11,875 nucleotides of DNA from Phoronis ovalis (lineage: Eukaryota > Phoronida > Phoronidae): NCBI GenBank assembly GCA_028565635.1, contig JAOXYB010049569.1, positions 1-11,875 on the forward strand, read 5' to 3'. Each line of letters begins with the position of its first letter. Position 1 is the stretch's first letter. Below, in pieces: positions 9,185 through 11,875 of the stretch. A program made the translations under genes and the position numbers. The notes under the pieces are model-generated. The model ran no database searches and was not told the origin of the DNA. It saw only the letters and a list, made by a program, of their open reading frames with translations.

Positions 9185-9620
9185 CTGTTTTGCAGTTTCT
9201 ACAAACTGTAACAGAAACTGGCAATTTGTAAACTAGTGACACCTTGTGTCAAATTTATATGTTATTGTATGAATGTGGATCCATATATAATATACATACA
9301 TGGGATTGACAAACCTAGTGGCTAAACTGAGAATGACCCTATCAGAAACTGTATAGTTTGCTCTACAGTTTGTAAACTAGAGGCACCCAGTGGTCAATTT
9401 GGGAACTACCCTATGAGTATTATCAAGGTTGAGGGCTGAGTATTATCAAGGTTGAGGGCTGATAAACCTAGTGGCCAAATTCCCTCATCAGAATCTGTTT
9501 AGCTTGCTTTACAGTTTCTACACATGGTGTTCGCTTTGAGAACTAATCTATTATTATCTTGATATTTGCTTTGCAATATCTATGCAGTTTGTACATATAA
9601 GGCACCTACTGGCGAAAGTT
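9185..9620. repeat. Decayed satellite, about 72-bp period, about six copies
   Basis: The block CCTAGTGGCCAAA and variants recurs at 9242, 9314, 9387, 9467 and 9605, with a weaker copy near 9523. A second block, CAGTTTGTAAAC-like, recurs at 9193, 9222, 9366, 9512 and 9595. Most intervals fit about 72 bases or twice that; the irregular ones are explained by a 23-bp duplication and small gaps. Copies are strongly diverged, so the array is old. Confidence 0.65.
9415..9460. repeat. Perfect tandem duplication of 23 bp
   Basis: The unit at 9415-9437 (GAGTATTATCAAGG, then TTGAGGGCT) is repeated without mismatch at 9438-9460. It sits inside one copy of the 72-bp satellite. Perfect identity among diverged copies shows that it is recent. 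Confidence 0.95.
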
Positions 9621-9706
9621 GTGTAAAACAGAACAAAGATTATATGCTTTTTAAATTTAATATATAATATATAAATATATAACATACAATCGACAATAAA
9701 AATATA

Positions 9707-9752
9707 CAGTTTATATGTATGTTTCATTTATATGCATGTTTCATTTATACAT
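9707..9752. repeat. 17-bp short tandem repeat, about 2.7 copies
   Basis: GTTTCATTTATATGCAT at 9721-9737 is followed by a near copy at 9738-9752 and preceded by a shorter relative from 9707. It ends 14 bases from the pseudogene stop codon. Confidence 0.7.
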
Positions 9753-9766
9753 CTATCTCAGTTATA

Positions 9767-10388
9767 TTATTCAGTTCTCACCCTTTTGGGAGCTGCTGGT
9801 TCATGGCTTATAAAACAATTTGTGTATTCTGCCACACCTATTCCCAATTGAGTAAGTTGCTGTTCAAAATCTACTAAATCATGATCTTGCATGCCATCAA
9901 CTGACACTTTTGAAAATTTATGTAACTTTTTGCCTCGATTATTTGGCTGACTATATGAAATTTCATATGTACCATAATTACTGGCAGCCAACTTTTGAAA
10001 TGCCGGAACTATGGCGTTTTTGCCCAGATTTCTGTGTTTCAAACGTATTCCCGTTAATGTAACAAATTCCCCAGGGTAGGTAAGAATTTTTTTAAACACC
10101 TATGCCTCTTCAGTGCGAATTACATTTCCTGCCGGACTTGGACAGAGCAGCATTTTTTTGTTTTATAAAATAGTTCATGGAGCAATGGCCCTATATGCCG
10201 ATTCTGTAGACACATACATAACTTTGTGGCTTTCGCCATTTCTCCCATTTGATATTTCCGTACTGTTGGGCTTTAATGTAGCAACTTCTTGTATAAAATC
10301 AGTACTTATTTCACCTTTCCAGTTATCTTTTGCTGTGGTTCGCAGTAATCTCATTCCACCATCTATAGCTTCTGTCACCATGGCAAGC
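9767..10388 (-). pseudogene. Pseudogene exon 4 (last), with frameshifts and a 3' open frame
   Basis: The acceptor AACAG is followed by G and then LAMVTEAIDGGMRLLR, one base out of phase with exon 3. The frame gives DNWKGEISTDFIQEVATLKP and stops at 10175-10177. Another frame continues as SMNYFIKQKNAALSKSGRK to 10110-10112. The first frame then resumes as FKKILTYPGEFVTLTG and runs open to TAA at 9767, ending EPAAPKRVRTE. The last 110 codons (9767-10096) look like an intact winged-helix-like tail. Confidence 0.6.
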
Positions 10389-10675
10389 CTGTTATGTTAA
10401 ATAATGGTTTAATAATAATGAAATACAAATAATTAAAGTTTTCTTATTTCTTATAATTATAGGTAATAATTGAATAATAATTTTACGTGGCTTTAACAGT
10501 GTTTTCTCATATATGACTGACAAATTATTGAGAAAGTTTAAATTTATTTAAATTAAGTTTTTAAATTAGCAACAAGATAGAAACTAACTGTTAAAAAAGA
10601 TTATGGAACTTAACAGTATAGGTAACAAATAATATTTGCAATATGTATTTGTTCACAACTAATCTTATTACTTAC
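10389..10675 (-). other. Intron of the pseudogene (exons 3-4)
   Basis: 287 very AT-rich bases between a GTAAGT donor and an AACATAACAG acceptor. No other content seen. Confidence 0.6.
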
Positions 10676-10999
10676 CAATAAGGAAGGCATCCATTAAATG
10701 GAATTCTTCCGCCTTCAAAATGGTAGATGCTTCTTCCTTCAATTTATAAATAAGAGGATCAGCGTGCAGGTGATCAATCACAAACAATAGCTACGCAAGT
10801 GTCGGACTTTCAGCATTGATTTCAGGTGTGTCGTCTACATGAAGAAAAGTGGATTTTGGACAGCATACCAAAAATCTTGCCCAAAGTCCATCATTATTTG
10901 AGTTTGTGTCTGCTTCTCAACCAAGGAATGTACACAAGTCGTGGGGGTGCACAGCACCCGTTAGGTTCAGCACAGGTGATCAAACTGAAGTTGGCTTGC
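10676..10999 (-). pseudogene. Pseudogene exon 3 with three in-frame stops
   Basis: Acceptor TTATTTAAG, donor ATTG|GTAAGT, 324 bases, phase 1 in and out. One frame runs the full length: SKPTSV, stop, SPVLNLTGAVHPHDLCTFLG, stop, EADTNSNNDGLWARFLVCCP and KSTFLHVDD, stop after PTLA, then HADPLIYKLKEEASTILKAE up to FLIG. The stops are TGA, TGA and TAG. A full-length frame interrupted only by point stops argues for a once-functional gene. Confidence 0.65.
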
Positions 11000-11290
11000 C
11001 TTAAATAAGATAAATATAATGTCACACAAACATATGCGCGATTCGCTTCATAGGTACAACTGTATTTTCTAATTAAAATTAAGTACGTGTTGCTACCTAG
11101 TTAAACTTCAAGATTGCATTTCAGAAATATTGTTTTATTCTATGTAATTAAGGTAAAAATGACTTTAAAAAAATATTATTGATTTTTTTTTTATATATAA
11201 TTGCATGCAACATATCATAATGATATACAGTACAATCGCTAAATTACATAAAACATTATTTTGCTATACTACCATCTTTGGCGTACTTAC
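11000..11290 (-). other. Intron of the pseudogene (exons 2-3)
   Basis: 291 AT-rich bases between a GTAAGT donor and a TTATTTAAG acceptor, with an A/T homopolymer near 11190. No other content seen. Confidence 0.6.
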
Positions 11291-11460
11291 TTATATCTTT
11301 CTTCACTTGCCGCAACATTTCTGATGGACCATTGTACAATGTTAAGAAAAACGTTCTGTCGTTTGAACCACCACCATTTTTGTTCCTATTTCGACCCAAC
11401 ATTGCAGTTGCCTGTTGGAGCCTAAGCTCAGTTCCTCCAAGAGGAATTCTACAGTGGCAT
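11291..11460 (-). pseudogene. Pseudogene exon 2 with frameshift
   Basis: Acceptor ATTCCAG, donor ATAA|GTAAGT, 170 bases. The first part is in one frame (ATVEFLLEELSLGSN). The rest is in another (QQATAMLGRNRNKNGGG, then SNDRTFFLTLYNGPSEMLRQ) and exits in phase 1, as exon 3 requires. A length of 171 would keep one frame throughout, so a single-base loss around 11390-11420 is the simplest explanation. Confidence 0.55.
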
Positions 11461-11826
11461 CTGGAATATTAGAGATATGTATATATTAAATAAGATAATT
11501 TTATGTATATATTAAATAATATCTTACAGTTAAAAAAAAATTTATAATGATTTCACAATATATTTTAAAATGTTAACATAGTCAAACATATTAGACAACA
11601 TTATTTTAAAAGTAAAAAAACATTATAACTTTTATATAGTGTATTAAATTGAGTTTTTTTGACTATAGTACTTCAAACTCTCTGTTGAAACCACTTTATT
11701 ATGTTTTCTTTTTTTATGATACTTTTTGTCTATTGAAACAATAGTTAATGAGCAATATTGAATTAACTGACTAGCATTAATTAACTTTGTAACCGCTTAT
11801 TGTTGAAATATTTTTTAAATACTTAC
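11461..11826 (-). other. Intron of the pseudogene (exons 1-2)
   Basis: 366 AT-rich bases between a GTAAGT donor and an ATATTCCAG acceptor. The 14-mer ATGTATATATTAAA occurs twice, at about 11476 and 11503, a small local duplication. Nothing else seen. Confidence 0.55.
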
Positions 11827-11875
11827 ACTGATTTAAAGTTGTATCTTTAAGTTCTACCCTTCTTGCCAATTCAAC
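11827..11875 (-). pseudogene. Pseudogene exon 1 (runs off the window)
   Basis: It reads VELARRVELKDTTLNQ and leaves in phase 1 through a perfect GTAAGT donor. A donor two bases earlier (CA|GTGTAA) would instead join to a CHCRIPLGG frame in exon 2. GTAAGT is preferred because it gives Y-ATVEFLLEEL, which resembles the D-A-T-x-E-x-L block of DUF3987 proteins. Confidence 0.5.

Larger units (their letters stand above)
8949..9766 (-). other. Non-coding stretch between SLC37A3 exon a and the pseudogene
   Basis: Probably part of a long SLC37A3 intron, because exon a begins with an acceptor site. I looked on the minus strand for the N-terminal exon (TM1, with the SLC37 HASRKTFS-like block) and found nothing resembling it. 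The stretch is dominated by a decayed tandem repeat, listed separately. Confidence 0.6.
9767..11875 (-). pseudogene. Broken DUF3987-like gene, unprocessed pseudogene, 5' partial
   Basis: Four exon-like segments (11827-11875, 11291-11460, 10676-10999 and 9767-10388) lie on the minus strand, with good GT-AG sites and phase-1 junctions. They read in order as a DUF3987-like protein, a family known mainly from bacterial, phage and mobile-element genomes and often linked with primase/helicase-type replication genes. Visible blocks are ATVEFLLEEL, RTFFLTLYNG, SPVLNLTGAVHP, NDGLWARFLVCCPK, a helical region, and a C-terminal part ending in the NLS-like PKRVR. Damage: a frameshift in exon 2, three in-frame stops in exon 3 (10980-10982, 10917-10919, 10791-10793), a one-base shift at the exon 4 acceptor and two roughly compensating shifts near 10180 and 10110. 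Retained introns rule out a processed copy. The family name rests on motif memory alone. A functional variant using only the last exon cannot be excluded. Confidence 0.6.

Noticed and set aside
10100-10190. Stop-codon readthrough or selenocysteine in pseudogene exon 4
   Set aside because: Stops of all three kinds plus frame changes within 90 bases are better explained by decay. No SECIS-like element was recognised.
10113-10400. Plus-strand frame of 95 codons
   Set aside because: Antisense of pseudogene exon 4. The minus strand carries the conserved-looking signal.
10826-11008. Plus-strand frame of 60 codons
   Set aside because: Antisense of pseudogene exon 3, no motif of its own.
1-11875. 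tRNA, rRNA, CRISPR array, bacterial operon or phage module
   Set aside because: No cloverleaf, no rRNA-like stretch, no regular spacer-repeat array, no dense coding. Spliced exons throughout show animal nuclear DNA.

Overview
The window reads as nuclear DNA of an invertebrate animal. It is AT-rich, with short exons separated by GT-AG introns of about 200 to 1,100 bases, and carries microsatellites, a minisatellite and decayed repeats. It shows no operons, no Shine-Dalgarno sites and no CRISPR array. The phylum cannot be fixed from the sequence. Composition and content would suit a mollusc, cnidarian or similar invertebrate, which is inference.

The main gene is on the minus strand and is a clear SLC37A3 orthologue (solute carrier family 37 member 3, a 12-helix MFS sugar-phosphate-exchanger-like transporter of endolysosomal/ER membranes). 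Twelve exons between 8948 and 2883 join with consistent phases into 437 residues plus a TGA stop. They include a 26-base microexon at 5200-5225. The first roughly 60-90 residues (signal anchor and TM1) are not in the window, so the 5' exon or exons should lie beyond 11875.

Upstream of the first visible SLC37A3 exon, also on the minus strand, lies a second exon-intron structure (11875 to 9767). It has good splice sites and a recognisable conserved reading frame, but three in-frame stops and several frameshifts. It resembles the DUF3987 type of protein, with DATxE-like, RTFFLTLYNG-like, NLTGAVHP-like and NDGLWARFL-like blocks and a helical/winged C-terminus. I call it an unprocessed (intron-bearing) pseudogene. 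If the SLC37A3 5' exon lies upstream of the window, the pseudogene is nested in the same orientation inside an SLC37A3 intron.

Other parts: 1-2882 is the 3' flank or long 3' UTR of SLC37A3, with a possible Ty3/gypsy LTR edge at 165-174 and an unexplained GC-richer island at about 880-1045. Intron 3531-4604 holds a poly-C tract, a 33-bp minisatellite and (TA)15. The 8949-9766 stretch holds a decayed satellite of about 72-bp period, a perfect 23-bp tandem duplication and a 17-bp repeat.

I see no convincing new multi-gene system. The most interesting items are the broken DUF3987-like gene, its probable nesting, and the microexon.
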